This document shows positions 8,664 through 15,931 of a stretch of 50,849 bases of DNA, piece by piece (position 1 is the stretch's first letter; each line of letters begins with the position of its first letter). A program made the translations under genes and the position numbers. The DNA lies in contig NZ_WBKT01000026.1 of the NCBI RefSeq assembly GCF_008868175.1, positions 1 to 50,849 on the forward strand, given 5' to 3'. The stretch comes from Micromonospora sp. AMSO31t (lineage in GTDB: Bacteria; Actinomycetota; Actinomycetes; Mycobacteriales; Micromonosporaceae). The notes beneath the pieces were generated by a model. That model searched no databases and had not been told where the DNA came from. It saw only the letters and a list, made by a program, of their open reading frames with translations.

Positions 8664-8713
8664 GGCGGGCCCCCTCCCCGACCGCCACCGCCGGTCGGGC
8701 GGGGGGCCCCGCC
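8664..8713. terminator. Strong GC hairpin after the symporter remnant
   Basis: The left arm (8664-8684) and right arm (8692-8713) pair over about 20 bases with one bulge; the inner part is CCCGACCG / CGGTCGGG around a short loop. There is no T-run, as is common for terminators in this GC range. It lies just after the stop codon of the degraded symporter, so the old termination signal seems to have survived the gene. Confidence 0.65.
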
Positions 8714-8820
8714 CTGCATCCGGGCACCACGTCATGCGTCAACGTCAGTGCAACGGCGTAGCCGGCCGACCACTGCACACCTTCTAGGGCGTCCTAGGAG
8801 GCTAGCTCCTTGGTCAGCGC

Positions 8821-8850
8821 TGGACAGGCAACCATGGGGCTGCGTATTCT
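8821..8850 (+). promoter_or_regulatory. Predicted promoter of the ArsR-SRPBCC gene
   Basis: A -35-like TGGACA (8821-8826) is followed after 18 bases by a -10-like TATTCT (8845-8850), predicting a transcript start near 8857, about 39 bases before the ATG. The -35 box overlaps the first operator half-site and the start region overlaps the second. Confidence 0.5.
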
Positions 8851-8879
8851 GACGACAGGCAGCCGGACGGTTGCCTGTC
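8823..8879. promoter_or_regulatory. Three-half-site operator for the ArsR-type regulator
   Basis: GACAGGCAACC occurs at 8823-8833, a one-mismatch copy GACAGGCAGCC at 8854-8864, and the perfect reverse complement GGTTGCCTGTC at 8869-8879. The last two form an interrupted palindrome with a GGAC spacer; the first copy lies 31 bases (three helical turns) upstream on the same face. The sites flank and overlap the predicted -35 box and transcript start, which suggests autorepression by the downstream HTH protein. Binding itself is inferred. Confidence 0.6.
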
Positions 8880-8895
8880 GCGGAAAGGACGACGG

Positions 8896-9720
8896 ATGGA
8901 CGACGTGTTCCGGGCGCTGGCCGATACGAGCCGGCGCCGGTTGCTCGACCGCCTCAACGCCCGCAACGGACAGAGCCTGCGCGAGCTGTGCGCCGGGCTC
9001 GACATGACCCGACAGTCGGTGAGCAAGCACCTCGCGGTGCTGGAGGCGGCCGGCCTCGTCACCACCACGCGACGCGGCCGGGAGAAGCTGCACCACCTCA
9101 ACGCCGCCCCGATCAACGCCGTCGCGGACCGGTGGATCGGCCGGTACGACCGCGCCCGGGCACAGGCCCTCGCCGACCTGCAGACAGCATTGGAGGGGCA
9201 GCCCATGACGCGCCCGACGTTCGTCTACACCACCTACATCCGCACCACACCGGAGCGGCTCTGGACGGCGCTCACCGCGCCCGAGTTCACCCGCCGCTAC
9301 TGGGGCGGCGTCACCCTGGTCTCCGACTGGCGGCCCGGCTCGCCGCTGCTCTGGCAGGACTCCCCCGACGCCGAGCCCAGGGACCTCGGGCAGCGGGTGC
9401 TGGAGGCCGAGCCCTACCGGCGGCTCGCGTACACCTGGCACGGCTTCCAGCCGGAGCACGCCGCGCACTTCGGCTGGTCCGACGAGGAGTTGGCCGCCCG
9501 GCTCGGCGAGCGTCGCTCGAAGGTCGCCTTCGACCTCGCCCCGCACGGCGAGACGGTCCGGCTGACCGTGACGCACGACGACTTCTCGCCCGACAGCGAG
9601 ATGCACCGGGCCATCAGCGGCCAGCTCGACGGCAGCGGCGGCTGGCCGGAGCTGCTGGCCAGCCTCAAGAGCCTGCTGGAGACCGGCGCGCCGCTGCCGG
9701 AGCCGGTCGCGGCCGACTGA
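8896..9720 (+). CDS. ArsR-family HTH regulator fused to an SRPBCC (AHSA1) domain
   Basis: A 274-residue two-domain protein. Residues 1 to about 100 are a winged-helix domain of the ArsR/SmtB type (FRALADTSRRRLLDRL, then the recognition helix in MTRQSVSKHLAVLE and wing TTTRRGREKLHHL). No metal-binding Cys cluster of the ELCVCDL kind is present (here RELCAGL). Residues from about 103 (MTRPTFVYTTYI) form an AHSA1-type SRPBCC lipid/ligand-binding domain with the usual TPERLWTALTAPEF opening. Such fusions are thought to sense a hydrophobic ligand. ATG at 8896 follows a GAAAGGACG ribosome site. The palindromic sites directly upstream suggest autoregulation. Confidence 0.9.
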   Translation: MDDVFRALADTSRRRLLDRLNARNGQSLRELCAGLDMTRQSVSKHLAVLEAAGLVTTTRRGREKLHHLNAAPINAVADRWIGRYDRARAQALADLQTALEGQPMTRPTFVYTTYIRTTPERLWTALTAPEFTRRYWGGVTLVSDWRPGSPLLWQDSPDAEPRDLGQRVLEAEPYRRLAYTWHGFQPEHAAHFGWSDEELAARLGERRSKVAFDLAPHGETVRLTVTHDDFSPDSEMHRAISGQLDGSGGWPELLASLKSLLETGAPLPEPVAAD

Positions 9721-9722
9721 GC

Positions 9723-9762
9723 GGGCCGGAGCCGCCCACCCCCGTGGCGGCGGCTCCGGCCC
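9723..9762. terminator. Bidirectional terminator hairpin
   Basis: A perfect 14-base stem (GGGCCGGAGCCGCC at 9723-9736 with its complement at 9749-9762) closes a 12-base loop. It sits between the convergent ends of the ArsR-SRPBCC gene and the DUF6069-like gene, so it can serve both. Confidence 0.8.
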
Positions 9763-9768
9763 GGCACC

Positions 9769-10191
9769 TCAGCGCCGGGCGGTGCGCCGCAGCAGCGGCA
9801 CGAGCACGGCGGCGGCCACCAGGTGCAGGGCGACCAGGGTCAGGGTCGCGGCGGCGCCCACTCCCCCGCCCAGCGGGCCGAGCAGCGACAGCAGCAGCAC
9901 CAGCCCGGCCGCGCCCGTCCAGACGGCCCGCGCCCGGGCGGTGAACCGCTCCAGCAGAGCCAGCAGCGCCCACGCCGCCAGGCCGGCGAGCAGGGTGCTG
10001 GCCCCGACCGCGACGGCGGTCACGGACTGCTCGGTCCCGCCGTTGCTTACGACGGGGTCCACCCCGGCAACGGGGACGGCGGCGACCCACACCACCAGGG
10101 TGGCGGCGGTGGCGGCGAGCACCGCCAGGGCCCGGTCGCGGCGGCGCGCCGGAAGGGCGGCGGTGACGGCGGGGGTGGTCGTGGTGTCCAT
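9769..10191 (-). CDS. DUF6069-like four-helix membrane protein
   Basis: A 140-residue integral membrane protein. Hydrophobic segments lie at about 21-43, 57-80, 93-108 and 113-133, with a basic N-terminus (ARRRDR) and C-terminus (RRTARR), giving both ends cytoplasmic. The external loop NGGTEQSV and the segment around ALLERFTARAR fit the small actinobacterial DUF6069 family. ATG at 10191 has a clear GGAGG six to seven bases upstream; the longer open frame above it is the shadow of the divergent kinase gene. Function unknown. Its position head-to-head with a two-component system could mean it is a target of that system. Confidence 0.75.
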   Translation of the reverse strand: MDTTTTPAVTAALPARRRDRALAVLAATAATLVVWVAAVPVAGVDPVVSNGGTEQSVTAVAVGASTLLAGLAAWALLALLERFTARARAVWTGAAGLVLLLSLLGPLGGGVGAAATLTLVALHLVAAAVLVPLLRRTARR

Positions 10192-10349
10192 GGGTGTACC
10201 TCCATCAGCGGGATCGGTCACCAGGGACGCTAGGCCCGCACCGGGCTCCCGCGGATCGCGCCGCGGACCGGTTCGCCCCTCCCTCCCGGGGACCAGATCC
10301 GGCTCGGTTCTCCGTCTGGCGACCGATGATTCCGAGCGGGTGCGCGGCC

Positions 10350-10363
10350 TAGCATCCGGGGCG
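10350..10363 (+). promoter_or_regulatory. Predicted leaderless promoter of the histidine kinase gene
   Basis: TAGCAT at 10350-10355 fits the actinobacterial -10 consensus (TANNNT), and the GTG start at 10363 lies seven bases after it, exactly where transcription should begin. No ribosome site precedes the GTG. The -35 region is weak. Confidence 0.4.
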
Positions 10364-11466
10364 TGAACTGCCCGCCCCGCTCCCGTTCCCTGCTGCTGCT
10401 CGACGGCGGCATCGCCGCCGTGATGCTCGCCGTCGCCCTGACCGTCCTGCTCGCCCCGGGCACCCCCCCGACCTCGGCGGGCGGGACCGCCGCCGCGGTC
10501 GGCCTCGCCGCCACGCAGGCCAGCTGTCTGCTGTGGATCCGCCGGCGACCGGGGTACGCGCTCGCGGTGGCCGCCCTCGCCGGTGTCGGGTTGTGGGCGC
10601 TCTGCCCTCCGCTCGGCTGGCTCGGCCTGGTCACCGTGCCGCTGGCGTATGTCGCCCGGCTCCGCCCACCCCGGTTCTCGCTGGTCGCGCTGGGGCTGCT
10701 GCTCCTCCCGACGCCGTGGCAGCTGCTCACCGGGGGCTGGCGGGACCTGCTGTTCGCGGTGACCGCGCTGGGTCTCGGCTGGGCCCTCGGCGAGCTGCAG
10801 CGGGGGCACTTCCACCGCCGCCGCGACCGGCAGCGGGAGGTGCTCACCCGGGAGCGGGAACGGATCTCCCGCGAGCTGCACGACGTGGTGGCCCACCACG
10901 TGGCGGTCATCGCCGTGCAGGCCGCCGCGGCCGAGGACGTCTTCGACACGCACCCGGAGCGGGCCCGCGCCGCGCTCGGCGCGATCAACGCGGCGGCCCG
11001 GTCCGCGCTCACCGAGTTGCGGGCGATGCTGCACGCGCTGGCCGCCGACGACGGCGCTGATCCGGACGGGCCGCAGCCCGGGCTGGCGCAGCTCGACGCC
11101 CTCGCCGACGCCGTCCGGGCGGTGGGCTTGGAGGTGACGATGGACCGGGACGCCGGCGCCGAGGACCTGCCCGGCGGGGTGCAGCTGTCGGCGTACCGGA
11201 TCGTGCAGGAGTCGCTGACCAACGCGTTGCGGCACAGCCACGCCACCCGGGCCGACGTCAGCGTCCGCTACGGCGACGGTGTGCTGAGCCTGGCGGTGGT
11301 CGACGACGGCACGGTGCCGCCGCGTCGCCCCGGCGCGGGCGGGGGCCGGGGCATCGTCGGCATGCGCGAGCGGGCCCGGCTGCTGGGCGGCACGCTGGAG
11401 GCCGGGCCGCTGCCCGCCGGCGGGTTCCGCGTCGCGGCCCGGCTGCCGGTGGGAGCAACGCGATGA
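10363..11466 (+). CDS. Two-component sensor histidine kinase (NarL/DesK type)
   Basis: A 367-residue membrane kinase. Residues 1 to about 145 hold several hydrophobic helices with almost no extracellular loop, so the sensor probably monitors the membrane itself. The HisKA_3 dimerisation helix contains the phospho-acceptor H173 (ERISRELHDVVAHHVAV). The N-box is YRIVQESLTNALRH and the glycine-rich ATP lid GGGRGIVGMRERA follows. It starts at GTG and probably lacks a leader. The stop overlaps the response-regulator ATG (ATGA). It is divergent from the DUF6069-like gene. Confidence 0.93.
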   Translation: MNCPPRSRSLLLLDGGIAAVMLAVALTVLLAPGTPPTSAGGTAAAVGLAATQASCLLWIRRRPGYALAVAALAGVGLWALCPPLGWLGLVTVPLAYVARLRPPRFSLVALGLLLLPTPWQLLTGGWRDLLFAVTALGLGWALGELQRGHFHRRRDRQREVLTRERERISRELHDVVAHHVAVIAVQAAAAEDVFDTHPERARAALGAINAAARSALTELRAMLHALAADDGADPDGPQPGLAQLDALADAVRAVGLEVTMDRDAGAEDLPGGVQLSAYRIVQESLTNALRHSHATRADVSVRYGDGVLSLAVVDDGTVPPRRPGAGGGRGIVGMRERARLLGGTLEAGPLPAGGFRVAARLPVGATR

Positions 11467-12131
11467 ACGTCCGCGTGGTCGTCGCCGACGACCAGGACCT
11501 GATCCGCGCCGGGCTCGCGATGGTCCTCGACGCCCGGCCCGACCTGACCGTGGTCGGCGAGGCCGCCGACGGGGTCGAGGCGGTGGCGGTGGCCAACCGG
11601 ACCCGGCCCGACGTGGTGCTCATGGACGTGCGGATGCCGCGGCAGGACGGCATCGCCGCCACCCGCGAGCTGGTGTCCGGCGGCAACCCGGCGCGGGTGG
11701 TCATGCTCACCACCTTCGACCTCGACGAGCACGTGTACGCCGCGCTGCGCGCCGGCGCGAGCGCCTTCCTGCTCAAGGACACCCGCCCGGCCGATCTGGC
11801 CGAGGCGGTGCGGGTGGTGGCCCGGGGCGAGGCGCTGCTGGCGCCCACGGTGACCCGCCGTCTGCTCGACCGGTTCGCCGACCGGCTGCCCGGCGCGCCC
11901 GCCGACCGGGGGCGGCTCGCCGCGCTCACCGCCCGCGAGGTGGAGGTGCTGACGCTCGCCGCGCGCGCACTGTCCAATGCGGAGATCGCCGAACGGTTGT
12001 TCCTGAGCACCGCCACCGTGAAGACGCACGTCTCCGCCGTCCTCACCAAACTCGGCCTGCGCGACCGGATCCAGGCGGTGGTCTTCGCCTACGACGTGGG
12101 CCTGGTCCGCCCCGAGCCACCGACCCGCTGA
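11463..12131 (+). CDS. Two-component response regulator, LuxR/NarL family
   Basis: A 222-residue transcription factor and the partner of the preceding kinase, overlapping it by four bases. The receiver domain has the acidic pocket D9-D10, the phospho-acceptor D55 in VVLMDVRMP, a conserved Thr in MLTTFD and the Lys in FLLKD. The C-terminal LuxR-type helix-turn-helix begins LTAREVEVLTLAARALSNAEIAERLF, shown here as a description of the region near residues 158-183. The likely targets are nearby membrane or envelope genes, including its own operon, but no target site was identified. Confidence 0.94.
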   Translation: MNVRVVVADDQDLIRAGLAMVLDARPDLTVVGEAADGVEAVAVANRTRPDVVLMDVRMPRQDGIAATRELVSGGNPARVVMLTTFDLDEHVYAALRAGASAFLLKDTRPADLAEAVRVVARGEALLAPTVTRRLLDRFADRLPGAPADRGRLAALTAREVEVLTLAARALSNAEIAERLFLSTATVKTHVSAVLTKLGLRDRIQAVVFAYDVGLVRPEPPTR

Positions 12132-12436
12132 CGTCGCCCCAGGCCGGGCCGAAGCACCGCAGGCGGGGTCGAACCGGACAGACGCGGCGGCGCCGTCGGG
12201 ACGGGACGTTCCACGCAGGCCGGGACGAGCCGCGTCGCCCGGTTGCCCGTGCTGGGCGGGCATGTCCGTCGCACCGGGGAGCGACCGGGAACACGTGACG
12301 GCAGCGAAGATTTCTCAATTACGCCGAGTGACCGCCGCAACCCTCCTAGTGTTGGCCACACCGGTGCTAGTCACGGAGTTGGCCACCCGAACGACGTCCC
12401 ACGCAGACAGCGGACGAAAAGTGAGGGAAGACGCGG
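12132..12436. other. 305-base gap before the surface-protein gene, with short direct repeats
   Basis: No convincing gene is present. The last 100 bases are distinctly more AT-rich than the surroundings (around 12308-12320) and carry two copies of GTTGGCCAC (12351-12359 and 12378-12386), each near a CTAGT element (12346-12350 and 12367-12371). These may be regulatory sites for the downstream surface-protein gene. I could not pick a confident -35/-10 pair. Confidence 0.35.
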
Positions 12437-12922
12437 ATGAAGGCAAAGACAGTTCTCGGATCGGCGGCGGTCGGCGTGGGCCTCGGCACACTGCTGCTCC
12501 CGGCCGCCGCCCTCGCGGACACCACCGTCTCACCGGCCACCACCCCGGTCGGCGGGACCGTCGTGCTCACCACGACGTGCAACCCGAAGGCGGGCGACGC
12601 GCTCTTCCGCGTCACCGGTCCGAACCGGGACCAGAACGTCAGATCCACGACCGCCGCGGCGGGCGGCGGGCTGAGCGCCGAACTCTTCACCGCCGGGTTC
12701 ACCCTCGGCACGTACACGGTCACCGCCACCTGCGGCGACGGCAGCAACGGCGGCACGGCCACCTTCACCGTCACCCCGATCGGCGGCGCGCAGGCCGGGG
12801 CCGGCGGCCGGGACGGCGACACCGGCGTGCTGGCCGCGGGCGGCGCGCTGGCCGCCGCAGCGGTCGCCGGCGGGACGTACGTGCTGGTGCGCCGCCGCCG
12901 GCGCGCGACCACCGTCGCCTGA
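12437..12922 (+). CDS. Secreted, tail-anchored surface protein (sortase neighbour)
   Basis: A 161-residue exported protein. A signal peptide covers residues 1-27 with a likely cut after ALA. The mature part is a Thr/Gly/Val-rich beta-domain with one Cys pair (TTCNPK and TATCGDG) that could form a disulfide. The C-terminus has a hydrophobic helix of about 20 residues followed by RRRRR, the layout of a cell-wall sorting signal, but no LPxTG or LAxTG precedes it; the nearest is GGRDGDTG. It starts at ATG after GAGGGAAGACGCGG. The next gene is a sortase, so it is either an atypical sortase substrate or a plain membrane-anchored protein. Confidence 0.82.
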   Translation: MKAKTVLGSAAVGVGLGTLLLPAAALADTTVSPATTPVGGTVVLTTTCNPKAGDALFRVTGPNRDQNVRSTTAAAGGGLSAELFTAGFTLGTYTVTATCGDGSNGGTATFTVTPIGGAQAGAGGRDGDTGVLAAGGALAAAAVAGGTYVLVRRRRRATTVA

Positions 12923-12947
12923 CGGCCCGCCACACCATCCCTGAGCG

Positions 12948-12980
12948 GGTGCCCGCGCCGGTCTGACCGGCGCGGGCACC
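12948..12980. terminator. Perfect hairpin between surface-protein and sortase genes
   Basis: GGTGCCCGCGCCGGT (12948-12962) pairs perfectly with 12966-12980 across a 3-base loop. It follows the surface-protein stop by 25 bases and ends 27 bases before the sortase start. It could fully terminate the first transcript or act as an attenuator that keeps the sortase at lower levels than the surface protein. Confidence 0.75.
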
Positions 12981-13007
12981 GCGTCCACCCCGGACGGAGG
13001 TGGGACC

Positions 13008-13658
13008 CTGTCGTCGCAGCGCCACCGGACGGGCGGACCGTCGAGAGCCCGCACCGCCGTCATCGTCGCCGCCGTCACCCTCGCCGGCGCCACCGGCGCC
13101 GGGCTGGTCGCCGCCGGCCTCGGCACCACCTCGCACCCGCCGCCCCAGCCGGGCGCCTCGGCCGCGCCGACCGCCGAGCGCTCCGGGGCGGCCGGCCCGG
13201 TGCTCCCCCGCTCGGAGCCGCTCCGCGTCGCCATTCCCGGCATCGGCGTCGACGCCGACATCGTTCCGGTCGCCACGGACTCCAACGGCGCGCTGGAGGT
13301 GCCGCCGCTGGAACATCCGGAGATCGCCGGCTGGTACCGCCGCGGCCCCACGCCCGGCGAGGCCGGTAACGCCGTGCTGGTCGGGCACGTCGACTCGCTG
13401 CGCGGCCCGGCGGTCTTCTTCGACCTCGGCCGGCTGCGCCCCGGCGACACCGTCGAGGTCACCCGGGCCGACGGGCGGGTCGCGGTGTTCACCGTGGACG
13501 GCGTCGGGGCGTACCCGAAGGAGCGCTTCCCCACCGAGCGGGTGTACGGCGGCGGCGCCGAGGCCCGGCTGCGGCTCATCACCTGCGGCGGCCGGTTCGA
13601 CCCGCGCACCGGCAGCTACCCGGACAACATCGTGGTCTTCGCCACCGCCGCCCGCTGA
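13008..13658 (+). CDS. Class E/F sortase, probable CTG start
   Basis: A 216-residue sortase-family cysteine transpeptidase. A signal-anchor helix lies at about 15-38 and a Pro/Ala linker at 43-65. The catalytic residues are H127 (VGHVDS), C193 (LITCGG) and R200 (FDPRTG). The only ATG/GTG start in this frame (13200) would remove the membrane anchor. CTG at 13008 has GGAGG seven bases upstream and gives a normal N-terminus, so I choose it as a rare CTG initiation. The usual role is to attach surface proteins to peptidoglycan or assemble pili; the neighbouring exported protein is the obvious candidate partner but lacks a standard sorting motif. Confidence 0.85.
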   Translation: MSSQRHRTGGPSRARTAVIVAAVTLAGATGAGLVAAGLGTTSHPPPQPGASAAPTAERSGAAGPVLPRSEPLRVAIPGIGVDADIVPVATDSNGALEVPPLEHPEIAGWYRRGPTPGEAGNAVLVGHVDSLRGPAVFFDLGRLRPGDTVEVTRADGRVAVFTVDGVGAYPKERFPTERVYGGGAEARLRLITCGGRFDPRTGSYPDNIVVFATAAR

Positions 13659-13733
13659 CGCGGGCCGGACACCGCCGCGGGGCCGGCAGGCCGTACGGTA
13701 GGCCGTCAGTTCCTCGGCGGGCGGAGGTGCGCG

Positions 13734-14846
13734 GTGGGCCGGTCGGCGACACGGACCCGGTGGGGCGGGCGGCTGCTGCCCGGCCTCCTGACCCGCCTGC
13801 TCGGCCGCGCCGACGAGGCGGCCGGGCCGGCGCCGCGCCGCGCCAACCCGGACGCGGTGGTGGACTGCGCGATCTACGTGGCCGGCCGGCGGGAGCCGGG
13901 CCGGCCGCACTACGCCGACGCGTACGACCGGGCTCGCGGCACCCGGCGGGCGTTCGTCTGGCTGGGGCTGCACGAGCCGGGCGCGGCCGTGATGGCCGCG
14001 GTCGGGCGGACCTTCGGGCTGGACGAGCTGGCCGTGGCGCAGGCGCTCGCCGACGGGCACCGGCCCACCGTCCAGCGGCACGGCGACGTGACGCTGCTGG
14101 TGCTGCGCACGGCCGGCTATGTGGAGCACGCCGAGCTGACCGCCACCTCCGAGGTGATCGACACCGGCGACGTGATGGTGTTCCTCGGCGACCGGTTCGC
14201 GGTCACCGTCCGGCACGGCGCGACGGGCGCGCTGACCCCGGTGCGGGAGGACGTGCAGCGCCGGCCGGGGCTGCTCGCCGAGGGACCGTGGGCGGTGGCC
14301 TACGCGGTCTGCGCCCGGATGGTCGACCTCTACCTGGAGGTCGCCGGGCACCTGGAACGGGACCTGGAACGCGTCGAGGAGAGCGTCTTCGCCCCCGACC
14401 GGGACGCCGACATCCAGCACATCTACCAGCTCAAGCGGGAGGTGGTGGAGTTCAAGCGGGCGGTGCTGCCGTTGCAGGCGCCGCTGCGCGCGCTGCTGGA
14501 GCAGCGGGGCGAGGGCCCGCCGCCGGCGCTGCACCGCTGGTTCGCCGACGTGGAGAGCCGGCTCACCCGGGCGGTGGACCGCATCGGCTCGTACGACGAG
14601 CTGCTCAACTCGATCCTCCAGTCCCGGCTGGCGCAGCTCGCCGTCGAGCAGAACAACGACATGCGCAAGATCGCGGCATGGGCGGCGATCGCCGCGACGC
14701 AGACCGCGGTGGCCGGCGTCTACGGGATGAACTTCGCGCACATGCCGGAGCTGGGCTGGCGCTACGGCTACGCGGGGGCGCTGCTGCTCATGGCGACGGC
14801 CGCGGTCACCCTGCACCGGCTGTTCCGGCGCTCCGGCTGGCTCTGA
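13734..14846 (+). CDS. corA: CorA-family magnesium/divalent cation channel
   Basis: A 370-residue protein with the CorA plan: a large cytoplasmic N-terminal domain, a long helix (roughly residues 195-290, with DLERVEESVFAPDRDADI), and two C-terminal membrane helices. The selectivity motif is YGMNF at the end of the first helix. The periplasmic loop is MPELGWRYGY, close to the usual MPEL. The C-terminus is basic (RLFRRSGW). GTG start at 13734 after GGCGGAGGT. It transports Mg2+ or related divalent cations at the plasma membrane. It converges on the APH-like gene with only six bases between. Confidence 0.93.
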   Translation: MGRSATRTRWGGRLLPGLLTRLLGRADEAAGPAPRRANPDAVVDCAIYVAGRREPGRPHYADAYDRARGTRRAFVWLGLHEPGAAVMAAVGRTFGLDELAVAQALADGHRPTVQRHGDVTLLVLRTAGYVEHAELTATSEVIDTGDVMVFLGDRFAVTVRHGATGALTPVREDVQRRPGLLAEGPWAVAYAVCARMVDLYLEVAGHLERDLERVEESVFAPDRDADIQHIYQLKREVVEFKRAVLPLQAPLRALLEQRGEGPPPALHRWFADVESRLTRAVDRIGSYDELLNSILQSRLAQLAVEQNNDMRKIAAWAAIAATQTAVAGVYGMNFAHMPELGWRYGYAGALLLMATAAVTLHRLFRRSGWL

Positions 14847-14852
14847 GGAGGA

Positions 14853-15851
14853 TCAGGGCCCGTCCAGGTCGGACAGTTCGGCGTCGACAAGCTCGGCGAG
14901 GCGAGCCACCCGCCACGGGTCGGACTCGGCCGTGATGCCCCGGCTGGGCATCTCCACGGTCATCAGCAGGTAGAGGTGCAGCCGGTAGAGCCCGAGCCGG
15001 CGGCGCGCCCCGGCGTCCAGCGGGAACGGCGCGGCCGCCCGGTAGGCGCGCACGAGCGGGTCGTCCGGCTCGTCCTCGGCGCGCCGGAACAGCAGCGGCG
15101 ACACGAGGTCCAGCAGCGGGTCGCCCCAGAGGTGGCGCTCACCGTCGACCAGCCCGCTGAGCCGGGGTGTCCCGTCGGGGCCGTCCAGGGCGAGGACGTT
15201 GCCGGCCCAGCCGTCGAAGTGCAGCAGCGCCGGGCGGCGTACCGCGTCCAGGACGTCGGCGTGCCGGTCGACCAGCTCGCGGATGCGGGACGCCGGGACG
15301 GGCAACGGCACCGCCCAGTCGGCCGCGTCGGCCAGCAGGTCGTCGAGCATGGCCGTGTACGCGCCGCGCCAGGTGGGCGCGGCGGCCCGGCCACCGTCGT
15401 AGCCGAAATGGTCGCCGGTGACGGCGTGCAGGGCGGCGAGGGCGCGGCCGAACTCGGCCCGGACCGGGGCCACCTCGGCGCCGGCCTGCGTCAGGTCCCA
15501 CAGGGTGCGGCCGGGCAGCAGGCCGGTGAGCAGCCAGTCGCCGAGCACCGGATCGCAGCCGTGGTGCAGCAGGGGCGGCACGGGCACGGCGGGCGCCCGC
15601 GCGGCGACCAGCCGCAGGTAGCGCGCCTCCGCCCCGATCATGTCCCGCTCGTAGCGCAGCAGCGGGACGTGCGGCGGCGGCCCGACCTTGAGCACCACGG
15701 CCCGCCCGTCGTCCAGATGCACCCACCAGACGGCCGCGAACCCGCCGCCGGTCAGCGGCCCGCAGCCGGTCACGCCGGCCGCGGAGCCGAGGGAGGCGGC
15801 CACGTAACGCCGGACCTGATCCGGGTCGAGGCGGCGCTGGGTCGGGCTCAT
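14853..15851 (-). CDS. Aminoglycoside phosphotransferase (APH)-family small-molecule kinase
   Basis: A 332-residue protein kinase-like fold protein. AVVLKVG near residue 55 supplies the ATP-binding Lys. The catalytic loop reads HFDGWAGNV, keeping the essential HxDxxxxN spacing though the usual HGDL is altered, and the DFG-equivalent is LVDGERHLWGDP. I chose ATG 15851 rather than a GTG four codons upstream (15863). The family phosphorylates antibiotics, choline, fructosamines or thiamine; the changed catalytic loop argues against a classical resistance enzyme, but the substrate is unknown. Confidence 0.85.
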   Translation of the reverse strand: MSPTQRRLDPDQVRRYVAASLGSAAGVTGCGPLTGGGFAAVWWVHLDDGRAVVLKVGPPPHVPLLRYERDMIGAEARYLRLVAARAPAVPVPPLLHHGCDPVLGDWLLTGLLPGRTLWDLTQAGAEVAPVRAEFGRALAALHAVTGDHFGYDGGRAAAPTWRGAYTAMLDDLLADAADWAVPLPVPASRIRELVDRHADVLDAVRRPALLHFDGWAGNVLALDGPDGTPRLSGLVDGERHLWGDPLLDLVSPLLFRRAEDEPDDPLVRAYRAAAPFPLDAGARRRLGLYRLHLYLLMTVEMPSRGITAESDPWRVARLAELVDAELSDLDGP

Positions 15852-15931
15852 GTCCCGCACCACGCTAGCGGCCGCGGCCTGCCGACGCTGTCCCCGGAAC
15901 CGCCCGCCGCGGGTTTCGTAGGCTGGCGCGC

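Noticed and set aside
8780..8815. AGGAG-GCTAG-CTCCT dyad before the ArsR-SRPBCC gene
   Set aside because: The arms are only five bases and lie upstream of the predicted promoter. The GACAGGCAACC half-sites are a much stronger operator candidate.
12262..12440. A frame starting at GTG/ATG near 12262 with a hydrophobic, signal-like stretch (AATLLVLATPVLVTEL)
   Set aside because: It runs out of frame into the surface-protein gene and continues as Arg/His-rich shadow sequence with no stop until 12966. There is no ribosome site and the hydrophobic stretch is probably chance.
13000..13701. A 233-codon plus-strand frame starting GTG 13000
   Set aside because: It is in a different frame from the sortase and is made of Pro/Ser/Arg low-complexity sequence. 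The sortase motifs are in the frame opened by CTG 13008.
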